Translations under genes and position numbers: made by a program
Shown: positions 40,533-51,820 of the stretch, piece after piece
Layout of the letters: each line of letters starts with the position of its first letter
How positions within the stretch are numbered: the stretch's first letter is position 1
Assembly: GCA_015478945.1 (NCBI GenBank)
Contig: JABUQX010002701.1
Coordinates: forward strand, 75,001 to 139,000
DNA: 64,000 bases
DNA from: Trachelipus rathkii
Lineage: Eukaryota; Arthropoda; Malacostraca; Isopoda; Trachelipodidae
Reading direction: 5' to 3'
The notes under the pieces: model-generated
Database searches by the model: none
Told to the model about the DNA's origin: nothing
The model's input: only the letters and a program-made list of their open reading frames with translations

Positions 40533-42385
40533 TTGCATAGGTTAAGAGGTAAATGAACAATTTGGAAGGGAGGATGAATGGGGTCTAAAAGGAATTAGTA
40601 GTTGCTCTGGAAGGGAGTGCGAAAGGTAAGAAAGATAATAAGGTGAATTCTTCAATAGAATAAATTTGAATAGGATGGTATCTTTCCGTGATTGAGTGTG
40701 TGTGGAGGGAAACACTTTCGGAAAATCTGGCATAAGAGTGACAACTAATGAAGAAAGACGGTGGGAGAAAGTTTGAATTGGTGTGGTGTGGTTTGAAAAT
40801 TTAGTGTGAGGAAAGGCAATAGTATTGCTTGCGGCGTGTGGGAAGTGATAGGTTGAACAACGGTGGTATAGATGAGGATTATCTATTTGAAATGATCAAA
40901 GAATGGAGGCGAGATTGTAAAAACAGAACACATGAAAATTGTGTAACAAAGGGTTTATGAATTTCTGAGGAATTGGAGGAAGAGCAGTAATATGGTAGCA
41001 TTATAATGCTAATGGCCAATGCAATTAAGTTTGTGTGTTTTTTGAGGAAGATATATATATATATTGGTATTTTGGTTGAGGAGTGCGTCAATAGCCAAGA
41101 ACAATATTCATTGCAAGTGGTAGGAGGATGTGTTAGATCAAATCTTAATCTGTTGGTGAGGGACTGATGGGCGAAATGGTAGAGTATTTATAGATCAAAT
41201 CTTCACATTGAAACATTCATATGAGAGAGAAGAATTAATGTGTATTTAGGTTTTAATGGACTTGCACAGTCGATACAGGAAATATAGGGAAGCTCGTGTG
41301 CAGTGTTAGTGATATATGGTGTTGGTGGTAGCTTCTGAATGGAATAAAAGTATGTATGAGAGTAGTGAAGCGTGTGTAAGATAAATGGAGTTCCAAAGTG
41401 ATTGTTTAATCATAGCCGTTGAAATGAAGAAGTTATTGTTTCGTTGAAACAGAAGGTATTGGGAATTAAAGAAAAAAAATAAAAAAATAAACGGTCATGT
41501 GACGATGAAATAGAAAAGGTATGGGAACATGAAATTGAAAAGGTTATGTGAGGTTTAAAAGGTGAGATCACATGCCCTGAAGCAGAAAAGGTATGGGAAC
41601 ATGAAAAAGAAAGAAAGGGGTTTGGAAAGTTAAAAAAAGGTGAAGGAATGAGTACCTGAAACAGTAGAGTCCCCGAGATCTGATTTATGTTTTAATTGGG
41701 AGCAAATTTGTACAAGTATCCGAGTTTAAATTTTAGCTATATGTTTGTTCTTTTCTTCATTTTTTAAAAAGTATAGTAGCAAAATTCTAATGGTAGGAAC
41801 AGGTGGTTGGTGCAATTAGATCTTTGGTGAATTACAAAGGGACAAAGTCGAAGAAATGCGTCTAGAATTTGTGTGAAATGTATGTGTTATTGTTTATGTA
41901 TAGTAGTAAACTATGGTGTGGAATAAGATGTATAGATCAAGGGGCAATCTATTCATGGACAATCTTAGAGGCGTTGTTAGGTGTGAGAAAATTGATAAAA
42001 TGAGGAATAAACGTGTTAGGTAGTTGTATGACATGAAGAAAGGCGTAAATGAGAGAATAAACAAGTGTTTGTAAGATAGTTTGGTTATTTGTAAAGGATT
42101 GTTGATAGTCGGTTGGTTAAGCGGATGTATAGTGGTGAGTGTTCTGGAAATAGACCGGCTGGGATACTGAAGGAAAAGTGGATCGAGTCAGTAAAAGAAT
42201 TTGTATTTGACAGAGGCGAAAAGAAAGGTGCATAATAGGTGTGAATTGGGGGGTTTTGGGAGAAGGTATGGTTGTGGGCTTGGCCCAAGGGATGAACCTT
42301 ACAATAGATACTATGGTGATGGTCAGTCGGCGTCCTGTGAAGTTCTGGTGGATTTTTTCTGGACTGCGACGGGCTCTTCTACTGT
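40533..42385 (+). pseudogene. LINE copy A reverse transcriptase and C-terminal region, broken
   Basis: This would copy element RNA into DNA. Past the insertion, LEGRMNGV (about 40560-40585) matches the linker seen in related LINEs. RT segments follow: MVAL (40989), KIYI...GILVEECVNS (about 41045-41092), VYLGFNGLAQS (about 41241-41273), SMYESSEACVR (about 41350-41382). In the FxD motif the Asp reads Gly. I cannot find the YADD box: 41440-41650 instead holds a GAA-rich minisatellite. After it come GAIRSLVNYKG (about 41808-41840), TMVWNKMYRSR (41910-41942) and MDNLRGVV, then KKGVNERIN, then ECSGNRPAGILKEKWIESV (42136-42192) and FDRGEKKGA. This WxGHxER-to-Arg/Gly-rich tail is typical of the LINE C-terminus. 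Confidence 0.8.
41445..41650 (+). repeat. GAA-rich minisatellite within the LINE copy A RT region
   Basis: AGAAAAGGTATGGGAACATG occurs identically at 41512 and 41584, with a weaker relative (CAGAAGGTATTGGGAA) near 41450. It sits where the RT catalytic YADD box would be expected, so expansion or replacement there helped destroy the frame. Confidence 0.75.
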
Positions 42386-42482
42386 CTTTTCTGTTTCCAG
42401 TGTATGTTGAGCACCTCATTCCCAATCGGAGGAAAAGAGAAAGATCAGGAAAAAGTAATTGTACATAGAAATATAAAGGTCA

Positions 42483-42508
42483 GGAGCTGGAGCTGGAGCT
42501 GGAGCTGG
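42483..42508. repeat. GGAGCT hexanucleotide repeat, four units
   Basis: Four uninterrupted GGAGCT units, just downstream of LINE copy A. Confidence 0.95.
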
Positions 42509-42959
42509 GAGCCATATAATTTCAATTTCTTGGAACTGACAAAATTTTTTTTACCGGATCCAACCCTGGGTTGTAACGGAGAGGAAAATTAATGCAATAT
42601 ATATATTATCTAGCAGCAGCTATCCCTTCGTTCTCCAGAACTGGGGTAATAAGAAATTCGAGGCACGCATGACATTTCTTCAGGGCATAAATAAGTGGTA
42701 ACGGGACCTTTATCCGCTAAATATTATCAGTATTCCCTCTCCCCCCCCCCCGTAACGTGTACACCTTGCCGTTGTGTGCTGGGAGCTCGGATACTTCTCT
42801 AAGTTTACTGAAGGACCTACCTAATGCCTTTTGTCTACATTTCCTCTTTTTGGTTCATGATTCCTTATTTCGTTACTTTTATAGTCTTATATTATTTGCA
42901 TTGTTATTTTATATTGTTTATGTTAGTATAATTATTATTGTATGTTTTTATTAATTTTG

Positions 42960-43030
42960 CTATTCTATTATTATTATTATTATTATTATTATAATTATTA
43001 TTTATATTCATATTATTATTTTATTATATA
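42960..43030. repeat. TTA trinucleotide microsatellite
   Basis: A (TTA)n tract with few interruptions. Similar tracts follow the two diverged repeats at 43.1-43.7 kb and separate LINE copies B and C. A C11 homopolymer lies upstream at about 42744-42754. Confidence 0.9.
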
Positions 43031-43129
43031 TTTATACCCACGTGCCGTGTTTGCTCATAATGAGTCTTCCTGTTTATATATTTGTGATATTGCTTTAAAG
43101 TGATATCACATCCACCACTCTCCTAGGTG

Positions 43130-43370
43130 CTACTATATCCTTCAGCCGCCTAATACTCTATCTTTATCCAATCATTTTCCACTTTCCGTAGTGACTCTGC
43201 GTTTTTGCCTTTCCTATTGGAACTAACATCTTGTTATAAGGATCTAACATCTCAGCCTTGTTCCTCTTTCTTCCGTTAGGGATTTCCTCGTTGTTAGTGT
43301 TACTACACATATCAGCCGCAATTCTTTGTGTGTTTGTGAGGTCCCTGTACATCCACTAAAAAAAAAAAAA
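43130..43370 (-). repeat. Diverged direct repeat, unit 1
   Basis: It shares ordered blocks with the unit at 43,430-43,655: TTGGAxxxxAACAT, GATCTAAC(C)ATCTC, GTTCCTC, GTTAGGGxTTTCC, and a TTGTGTGxTxTG block, ending in an A-run then TTATT words. The - strand has a 62-codon frame (43164-43352) beginning MYRDLTNTQRIAADMC. The other unit has related but broken frames (for example FEMVRSIKRMF). It lies downstream of LINE copy B on the same strand, so it could be a LINE 3' region or an independent repeat. Confidence 0.5.
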
Positions 43371-43429
43371 TTTTATTATTGATTCATTATTTATCTATTA
43401 TTTATTTACTTCCTGAACGTGCTAACTTC

Positions 43430-43660
43430 CTCTAAAGCATCGCTCAGCACTCTTATCCGAAGTCATCTGCATTTCGTATGATGGCAATTTTTTCCTTCTC
43501 TTGGAGACGAACATTCTTTTTATAGATCTAACCATCTCGAAGCGCTGTTCCTCGTTTCGTTTTGTTAGGGGTTTCCCTGTCGTTAATTGCTAACTACGGT
43601 CGTAGCCTGCTATCTTGTGTGCTGTGGAGACCTGTATCACTCTCAAAAAAAAATAAAAAT
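43430..43660 (-). repeat. Diverged direct repeat, unit 2
   Basis: Second member of the pair, offset about 295 bp from unit 1 and equally ending in a poly(A) run plus TTATT tract on the + strand. Divergence is high, with many indels, so the duplication is old or the sequence is error-rich. Confidence 0.5.
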
Positions 43661-43819
43661 ATAAAATTTATTTATTATTATGTATTAATCTTTTTCTTTT
43701 TCTTTCGCTTGATTTTCCCAAGAATGGAGTAAGGTGCGTGACGAAGCATCGGAAAGAAAAGCAGTAGAAGAAACATGACATAAGTCTAAAAGAAGCCCAA
43801 ACTTACCGCCCCCTCAGTA

Positions 43820-45180
43820 CGATTAATTAGTGAGCAACTCATCGCAGTCAGAAATCCACCTATAAGCTCTCATGGACAGCGAGATACTCTGCACCTATGA
43901 CATTGTATGTAAGGGTTCTCTCCTGGCCAGAGCCAGACCATACCCCCTCTCAAATCCCCGCATTTCACTTCTATTATTCACCTTTTTCTCGCCTCTGCCA
44001 AACCACATTTCTCTCCTTCAGACAATTCGTTTCACCGACTCAATGCACTTTTCTCTTTCGGTCCTCCCAGCCCGGTCGTTCCCCACATCGCCACTATAGC
44101 ATTCCGCTTAACCAACCGACTATCATTCTATCGTTTCCATGACCAAACCATCTCACATACTTTCATTTTATTTTCTCATTTACTCTTTCTTCACACAACA
44201 TAACACTCTAAATACGTTCATTCTCATTTTATCAATTCTTGCCACACACACGCCCCTAAGATTGTCATCCTGAACACATTGAACTTAATAGATCTATATC
44301 TTCTATGTCAGAAATTCCTCTACATGCCATTAACACAGGTAACTTAACATACCTCAATTGTAAGACCCAGCACTCAACTGACTTAGTCCTTTACATCACA
44401 CGATCAATTGCACCATCAGCTTCCTGCATCACAACTCTTCCTACTACACTTCTGCATCATCGTTCCCTTCTCAATCCAACATAAGAGCTAATATTAAACC
44501 TACATTGTTCAGCTGCCACTCCACTACATAACTTTCACATAGGACTCCTCATCAAACCATAATTTTAATCTTATATAAGTTTACTTTCAAACCCCTCTTT
44601 ACACACCCTGCCAAATTCTCTACAATTCCTCTCAACTCTCTCAGATTCGAAACAAAAAACCAAATTTATCGCATATATTAGGTAGGTGCTACCCTCCACT
44701 CATCTCATCTCCATCATTCTACACACATTCCTGACCAGCGCCCCGATTCTTCATAACCCCTATCCATTATACAAATGATAACCAAGAGAATAACACAACT
44801 GCTCTCATCCGCTAATTTAATAAAACTCATCCATGACACCATTTTTACTTATCATTACCTAACATCGTCCATACATATCTTTTTGATTCCATCGAAGCTA
44901 CACCGAACACCATATCACTACACCTGCCAAACCTTCCTATTAACTCTATCCATACGCTCTGTTGCAAATCCCATAAAACCTAAATACAATCTTAATTCGT
45001 TCTTCTCCTTCATTTCTAATATTTTGTTTCAATGTTATAAGGATTTTGATCAGCACGACTCCTCTGACCACTCCTAAAGACCTGTTCTTTCACAATTAGT
45101 CTTTCAGTCAACTTCGACGCACTCTCTTCGACAAAATACAGCATATACTTCCTACAACACTCGATAAACTTAGTCCCCTA
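43820..45180 (-). mobile_element. LINE copy B: reverse transcriptase and C-terminal fragment, decayed
   Basis: Same family as copy A but on the - strand. Reading down from about 45180 there are RT segments: CRNYRGLSLSSVVGSIY (about 45160-45110), LYLGFMGFATERMDRVN (about 45005-44955, the first catalytic Asp motif, reading FMGF), and STYLIYAINLVF (44689-44654), where the YADD box reads YAIN and both catalytic Asp are gone. Then come FGRVCKE, DNLRG-like residues (about 44265), KYVRWFGH (44160-44137), and the C-terminal region, then the shared 3' sequence GGTGGATTTCTGACTGCGA (about 43865-43847). No endonuclease part was found, so it is probably 5'-truncated, as is usual for LINEs. Frames are heavily broken. 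Confidence 0.75.
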
Positions 45181-45249
45181 TAATTTTTTATTCTTTCTCC
45201 CTTACACTTTATTTAAAAGGATAATATTAGATCTCCTGCCTATTGAACC

Positions 45250-45320
45250 CTATTATTTTATTATTATTTATTATATATTAATTATTATTATTATTATTAT
45301 ATTATTATTTATTTATAATA
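45250..45320. repeat. TTA microsatellite between two LINE copies
   Basis: A (TTATTA)n tract that sits between the truncated 5' ends of copies B and C. Confidence 0.85.
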
Positions 45321-45414
45321 CGGAGTCGAAAGTTATTGGTTTAATACTTATAGAGGAGTGAAGCAGGATATATATATTTAAAATGTAATTATTGTTAATT
45401 TATTATTAATTGGG

Positions 45415-46345
45415 TTTAATGAAAGAATTAAAGGTGGGGGTGGTAGGCGAAGGTTTTAGAATGAGGAGAATCGTAAGAGAGTGGAGGTTCCGTTTTACGT
45501 TGTACGTCGGATAATTTTGTTTGTGTGGGACTCTGCAAAAGAGTTTGGAGGATTTATAGAGGGATTGGCCGGTCTGTAAAAGTGTGTTAAAGTAAATGTA
45601 GATACAGAGTAAGGTTATGTAGTGAGTGAAGAGATTCTGCTGTGTGAAATCATGTGGATGGTGAGCAACTGGAACCGTACCCGATTTAATATTTAGGATA
45701 CTATGTTGGATGAAGAGGAAATGCATGATCAGAATGTAGTAGAAAGGTGTGGCTGGTGCCATTAAATCTTTGGTGGATGTGACTAAGTCTCGAGTGCGCT
45801 AAGTTTTTGCTTGAGTACTGCTTTTACCCTGCTGTTATACATGTTGAAACTATAGTGTCGTGGAATATAAAGCATTAATCCTCTAGGTACAAAGTTTAAG
45901 GTAGACATATCTTAGTGGCTTCGTTTAGGTGGTGAGTATGAATCTATAAAAGGAGATTAACCATTCGAATGGTTGTGTGAAGAGGGCGTAAATGAGAGAA
46001 TTAACGAGAGTGTACTGAGATGGTTTAGTCTTATGAATAGATGGATTGATAGTCGGTTTCGGTTTAAGCGGATGATTATAGTGATAGTGCTGGAATCGAC
46101 CGAAGGAGATCAATGAGGAAAGTGAATCGGGTCAGTAAGCATGCCTGAGAGAAAAAATAGAGTTTGGCAGATGCGAAATGAAAGGTGCATAACAGTGAGT
46201 GAATGACGGGTTTTTGTGAAGAAGTATGGTTGTGCTTTGCCCAGGGATGAACCGTCCACATTTGCGGATTACCGACTGGTTAGGTCTTTCGCGGTCCTTC
46301 GTGAAACCGAGTCATTTGTTCTGATTGCTACAGTTCTCATGGGTT
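45415..46345 (+). mobile_element. LINE copy C: RT palm to 3' end fragment, decayed
   Basis: A + strand fragment of the copy A/B family, starting near the RT catalytic box and running to the 3' end. Visible segments in shifting frames: a VRRIILFVWDSAKEF region (about 45508-45552) at the expected YADD position but without the Asp pair; VNVDTE; a cysteine-and-valine-rich strand followed by YLGYYV (about 45693-45710); GAIKSLVDV (about 45755-45780); GVNERI and NESVLRWFSLMNRW (45984-46044); the SRLVKRM-type block; and the tail GDEP-like region. It ends with a motif (46309-46342) also present at 28.1 kb. Alignment to copy A is good over 41800-42300. Confidence 0.75.
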
Positions 46346-49300
46346 TTTCAAGCAAGACGTAAAGGGCTTTCTTGTGTACATTTTTTGAATTTCTTGCTTG
46401 CCTTGTGCGATCGACTTGCGTTACACTTCGACAACGTTATTTACGGAAATGGGGGTTTTCCATACCTACTGTATGTTTCCGATAAGTCCGTTAACCAAAG
46501 CGTGAAGCACCATCTGGCAAACAGTTGAGGTTCCTTATGTCCCATAACTTAGAGTCGACTCATATTTCGACACTGTCTACTAATGGTTAGCATGGATGGT
46601 AGAATGGGAAGCATCAGCCTGTCTTTACCGGATTCCAGATTCTCCACACGTCTGCCAACACTATACTCTCTGCTCGCTGATCTAATAGGTTGTTAGACTG
46701 GTTGCAAATTAGCAACCATAGACCGTATAATTATACTTGTCCTTAGCTCGAAGTTTAAGAAAACTTCGTCTTGCACTTGTTGATACGGTCATCAAGTAAT
46801 TCCTTTGGTTCAGCAATGCAAAAGTTCATCAGCTTTGTTATCAATGATAGACAAAAACATTGCCCTTATGATTTGGTCCTTTACATGTGGGTGTTCTTAG
46901 GCAACCGAGCGTAGCTGATATAGAAGAAGCCAAACGTGCTAGACAGGGTAACTAACAGACGATACTTTCAATATGATTATACGTTGGGCATCTTCTTCGA
47001 CGGATTTTTACACGAGTACCTACATGGTTTCTCTCATTCTGTGTGCGTCTTGGCAGATGTCTCTACGTGCGCCAAGTCTGCGAAGTAAACCCCTCATCTA
47101 GTCCATGTCATCTCGGCGTTATCTTTGCAAATGGAGTCCTGCCGCCAGTCAGGCGTCCCTCGCCGTTTATCGAATTGGATCACACTATTCTTTGTTCTCA
47201 CTCATGGCTTTCACTTGGATGAAAGAGACCCTCCACCCCATCCCTATTCGCTTTGTTCTTCGTTGTGGTCCTTTTACCATAGGTCACTCATTTTATTTGT
47301 GTACGACCCACTCACCATCCATCATAATCTTCCCTGTAATAGTTACTATTGCTTTATGTGATCATTGTCTTGCATCATATTTTATCTGAGTTCCCATCAC
47401 TTTTGAGTAACAAATGTTTTGTGTTCCTGCCATGAGCTGCACATTCCTTATAAAATATAGAACCTATGAGTACTGTTTCTTCTTCGGTTCGGTAGCGAAC
47501 TTCTCTGTTGTTAGGCTATCTAATCACAAGTAAGCCATTTTTTTATATCCTATTGGTGCTGTTACAAACCAAAATAAAAAAAATATTATTCTGTAGTAAT
47601 TACAAACGTAATCATCATAGACTTAATAAACTTTCTCTTTTTTATTTCTGAAGATGGACAGATACAAACTATTACATAGCAGTGAAGTCATGCAACAGAA
47701 ATATTTCTCTAATTATTAAAATCTTTTTGAATTAATTTTTGTTAAACCGGATATTAAAATTCTGAGAACTATACATTGTGTCTGTTTATAGCTTCTTCGC
47801 ATCTTATAGGAGTTGGTGAGAGAGTTGTGCAGAAAACGGATCAGTATTCTTAGGGTGTTGGATTTATAAAGTCAATTCAAGTTATAATATCACGATAGCT
47901 AACATTATTAAAGTGGTGGACTAATAAACAAATAATATAAGTGTATGTAAGAATGAATTTACTTTGTGCTGTGCTTTGGTTCTGTAAAAAAAAATCTAAG
48001 AAATTATTTGTTTATTTTACATGAATTTATCAATTAAGCCATTCTGTGTATTATTTTTCAGAACCTTACTTTCTGGCGCAGAACAGTCATAAACAAGTGA
48101 TAGCATAACGTCAATCCTTTGCGAAAATTTAACTATCACCTTAGACCTCTTCTCTTTCACGCTTTGCGCTGGTATGATATTATTTTTACTCAATGTTGTA
48201 TCTTGCTTAATGTTACTGAGGCCCAAATATATTGTTGGTGTATGAGATTTGGTGGTTGTTTGTGTCTGTTCCTATTGCTCATTGTTATAATCAAATTCTA
48301 ACGCTGTATTTGAGTTATTATGTCTGCAATAAATCTGGCTAATATTTGATCGGTCGCTGATAGAGTGTTCGAATGCTAAAGCTAAATACTATCGCTTTTA
48401 AAGATATTTCCCAACGTATGTGATAAATTCCATCTATTGTTATGAGTTTCTATTGAAATTAAGACCAATATTTACCTACTTTCTGCTTTAAAAGTCAATG
48501 TTTTAGAATATTAATTTTTTAAATAAGAAAAATCTGTCCCAGTTGGCATGTTCTTGTAAATTTGGGTTTAACGTATTCTGGATGGTGTTTGAACTTTTTT
48601 TTTTTGGCTTTATCTTTTTAACTTATTAGAAATGAATAGAAAATTAATATTCGAATGCATCCTTACATGAGAAGGATTTTGTGACTAGAAAGGAAAATTT
48701 CCAGTATTTGAATTTATCTTTATTTCATTCATTTGAAAAATACCTCGCCGATAAATAGAAATTAAAAATAGAACCTTTAAAAATTTTATTCATAGAAAGT
48801 CTAAAAAAAAAAAAAATCTCATATTTTTAGTAAGACTTTAATTTAAATTAGTTATTCTGACAATATTTCCATATCGTGGTTAAACGATATATACAGTTGT
48901 TTTATGGTTATTTTCAATGTGGTTACAGAAGTAATACATTGTTTATGGTCAAATAATTGTTTGGTTTGTTACGCATTTATCTAATCTAATTTATGCATTC
49001 CTTAATTATATATAATTATTGTTAATCTAATTTTGAAAAATTTAAAATGTATTTGCCTAAAATGTGAGTAATTTTTGACACAATTTTATAGTTATTCTTG
49101 CGCTAAGTTTATCCCCGTATAGCTGGCTTTAATATTACGTCAGTAGTTTTTATTGTTTACTCATTTATATGTATTGTACTGGTTACTACTTGTACTTATT
49201 GATCTTTCTCTTTGCTACATTACTTTATTATTAGTTTTAAATTTTACAAATCCTAAATAAACTCGTTTTATATCAGCAAAAGGAGGAGAGCCGTTGGGAG

Positions 49301-50015
49301 GATGGATGTGAAAATCCTGAGGTCTTATTGTATTTGTTTTTTCTTTTGCTGCCATGATCCAGCAAATAGAAATGTGTAATGAGAGAGAGACCTTAAAGTA
49401 GTCAAACAACTCTGTATAATATACTTTTTTTTCTTTATCTTACTCTATCAATGGTCTCAAGTCTCAACCTTATTCTGTCCAATTTTCTGCCCACTGTCTT
49501 AACAGCTATGCTTATACTTACATGTATATGGCGAAGGGGAGCTCAGATCATTGTTCCAACAGTTTCTGGTGTTAAATTTTATATTGCGATTAATGTAAGA
49601 TGGTTTCTTTATAATGAATTTCTCCTTAGTGGATCTTTGTAGGTTTTCATATGCTTAGTATACTTACCACTCGAGTCATTTTTAAATCCTTTTTTCTGCT
49701 TGTTGTGGTTCCTCTTTACTAATCTTTTAATTTCTTTTCATGTGGCATAGGCCCATAAATGTGCCAAATGGTGAAATAATAACTCTGAGTAAGACTATAT
49801 TGTATACTATTGTTAATGAATTTTTTTTTTTTATTAATTGGAGTCATCTTTAGGTAAGTGTGGTTAAAGAAGCTATATATTGTTTTTTAAAGTTAGTAGT
49901 AAGATAGAGATAAACTATGTTAATTGTGCTTTCTGAAATAATTACTTGTTGCAAAGGATACCGATTGTGTAACTTAACACGAATTTACAGAAGTTTTGAA
50001 TTAAATTGGAACAAT
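46346..50015. other. Unique-looking non-coding sequence, no recognised gene
   Basis: The most balanced composition in the window (especially 46.3-47.5 kb), then AT-rich with T homopolymers. Frames at 46325-46528 (+), 47105-47389 (+, 94 codons), 48017-48226 (-) and 49215-49409 (-) are the longest. The last, from its internal ATG, reads MAAKEKTNTIRPQDFHIHPP, which looks protein-like and has a favourable purine context. I know no family for it, and it is only 46 codons from that ATG. These could hide exons, but I cannot support one. Confidence 0.3.
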
Positions 50016-50019
50016 TTTT

Positions 50020-50090
50020 ACATAGAAACATAGAAAATATAGAGACAGTAAGAAGCCACATGGGCCTATCGAGGCTGTCCTAAGTCAAAC
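50020..50090 (+). repeat. Short element-like motif abutting LINE copy D
   Basis: ACATAGAAACATAGAAAATA is followed by CATGGGCCTATCGAGGCTGT. A duplicated ACATAGAAA followed by a GGCC...TCGAG...CTG block resembles tails I have seen in dispersed animal LINE/SINE families, a memory-based impression. It may be a SINE fragment or the end of the neighbouring element. Confidence 0.3.
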
Positions 50091-51135
50091 TAGTAAATCG
50101 GTCCAACATGCTCATACAAACTTCTACCTTTTACACTCCCTCCACAAATCTCTTTTACCAATTCTTTCAAACACTCTTCAGATTTGCAACAAAACCAAAT
50201 ATTCCTATATAATAAGTAGGTGCCTCCCTCCTTTATTTCATATTCTAACACACCCCCATCTTTCAAATTCTTGCTTATAATCACACCTACAAATTGGATA
50301 ACCCAGGAGACATAACATCCCTGCCTTCGCTCCGCCCCCCATATAATGTACACACCCATCCCTTTCAAACTCCATTTATTCACACACGCGCTTCACTCAC
50401 TATCGTCATACATTTTTGTTGTTCATTCTAAAAGCATTTAAACCAAGACCATATATGTCACAACAAACCCCTGCATCGAGATTCCCTATTATCCTTATAC
50501 AATCCTGTTATCGTAATCCAGATTTAAACCTAAAAATACATTTATTCTTCCTCTCCCCCAATTTCGCAAGCATTTGTTTACAATTGTAAAAAATTTTTAT
50601 CCACATGCCCCTCATTCACACTTCTAAAGCGTTGCCATACTGTTTACATCAGGAATTAGTCCCTGACACACTCTTTCCACAATAAAACACACAGCATATT
50701 CTTCCGCCTAACCGTCATTCTATAACTAATTCCCCTTGAAATATCCTTACAGTTAACCCATATCCGCCCTTACCTTATATAAGGGTACTATTAACGCTCT
50801 CCTCCAATCATGGGGAACTAGTTCTTCATAAAACACCTGTGGCTAATAGATTGTTAAATTCTGTCCATCACACATTCGCTCCAGTTCTTGAATTCATTTT
50901 CATCAGTTATTATTCATTATTCAAAACTTTCTCAACTACTACCCATTACCCCTTCCTTACTAATGACCTCATCTAATACCTTCCTTCTCTGGCACATTCA
51001 ACCCCACAACATTCACTAATACCTCTTCGATTTACTGGTTCAATTGTTATTGCAGCAGATTAGTCGAAGGTCATTCCCCTCCCACTCTCCTCACATTCAT
51101 TTAACCAGTTACTAAAGCACCATCCATATTCCAAT
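50090..51135 (-). mobile_element. LINE copy D: pre-RT and RT fingers/palm fragment, decayed
   Basis: The - strand fragment runs from the region before the RT to just past the catalytic box. Its best segment is LVPHDWRRALIVPLYK (about 50825-50777), the highly conserved DWRxAxIVPLYKGKG entry motif of these RTs, with the following GKG altered. Next come RVCQGLIPD (about 50672-50646), a DxIFTI-like block (about 50595), a KMYDDSEARV-like block (about 50425-50395), and then in a 97-codon open frame (50090-50383) GGTYLLYRNIWFCCKSEECLKELVKE in outline, where the YADD position reads YRNI. It appears related to copies A-C. It is cut at its 5' side by the TA array at 51160. Confidence 0.7.
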
Positions 51136-51154
51136 AAGCAGTGGGGCCTGTACA

Positions 51155-51620
51155 CTTTATTTCTCTATATATATATATATATTAATATATAATATATATA
51201 TACATAATATATATATATACATAATATATTATATATATATATTATTATATATATATAATTATAAATTTGTTTTATACTTATTATATATATTATATAGATA
51301 TATAGTAATATATATATATATATTATATATAAATATTATATATATACTATATATTGTATTTAGATATAATTAAAGTATAGAAAAAAATCGCAAAATAAAA
51401 CAATTTAAATAATTAAAAAATGTTATTTAAGTTTAAATGTTTTTTTTTTTTTCATAATTTTTATTATTTAATTATTTTTTTTTTTTTTTTAATTGTAGAA
51501 AATATATAAAATAAATATTATATATAATAATAATATTTATTTAAATTATTATATATATTATTTAATATATATATAATATATATATATAGTATATATATAT
51601 ATATAATACCACTTTTAGCT
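51155..51620. repeat. TA arrays with T-rich core
   Basis: TA runs at 51165-51260, 51290-51360 and 51540-51606 surround an A- and T-homopolymer stretch (51380-51500). It forms the 5' boundary of LINE copy D. Confidence 0.9.
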
Positions 51621-51820
51621 TGACCGGGTGTCAATTTCATCAACAATCAAGAATTCGATCACAATGAATTAACGACTTAAAGAAACGGAGGAAAAAAACC
51701 GGAATTATATCGGTGCGTTACTTAGAAAGAAAACGAGACGCGGTCCGATTATCCTGTACTCAAAAAAAACCAAACATAGTTCCGTAGGGAACGGAGTAAC
51801 AGGGTAGTGCCCCAAAAACA
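51610..51820. other. Short unique island between TA arrays
   Basis: About 200 bases with moderate GC and a small hairpin (TCCGT...ACGGA near 51781-51796). Nothing recognisable. Confidence 0.35.

Larger units (their letters stand above)
38930..42385 (+). mobile_element. LINE copy A: near-complete APE-type non-LTR retrotransposon, decayed and split by an insertion
   Basis: Non-LTR retrotransposons copy themselves by target-primed reverse transcription, using an APE-like endonuclease to nick DNA and a reverse transcriptase (RT) to copy the RNA. Across all + frames the segments lie in the expected order: endonuclease (38930-39609), an inserted element (39610-40532), a linker (about 40533-40870), the RT (about 40870-41790), then thumb and C-terminal region (41800-42385). 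Stops and frameshifts are frequent, so no complete protein could be made. The peptide patterns resemble LINEs I associate with decapods, of jockey/CR1-like type; the exact clade cannot be settled by eye. Copies B and C share its C-terminal half, including the 3' sequence ending in GGTGGATTT...CTGCGA (42347-42372 here). Confidence 0.8.

Noticed and set aside
42117..42425. 102-codon minus-strand frame and related minus/plus frames at 43897-44142 and 46076-46261
   Set aside because: They are antisense shadows of the C-terminal region of LINE copies A, B and C. Their mutual similarity reflects the shared LINE.
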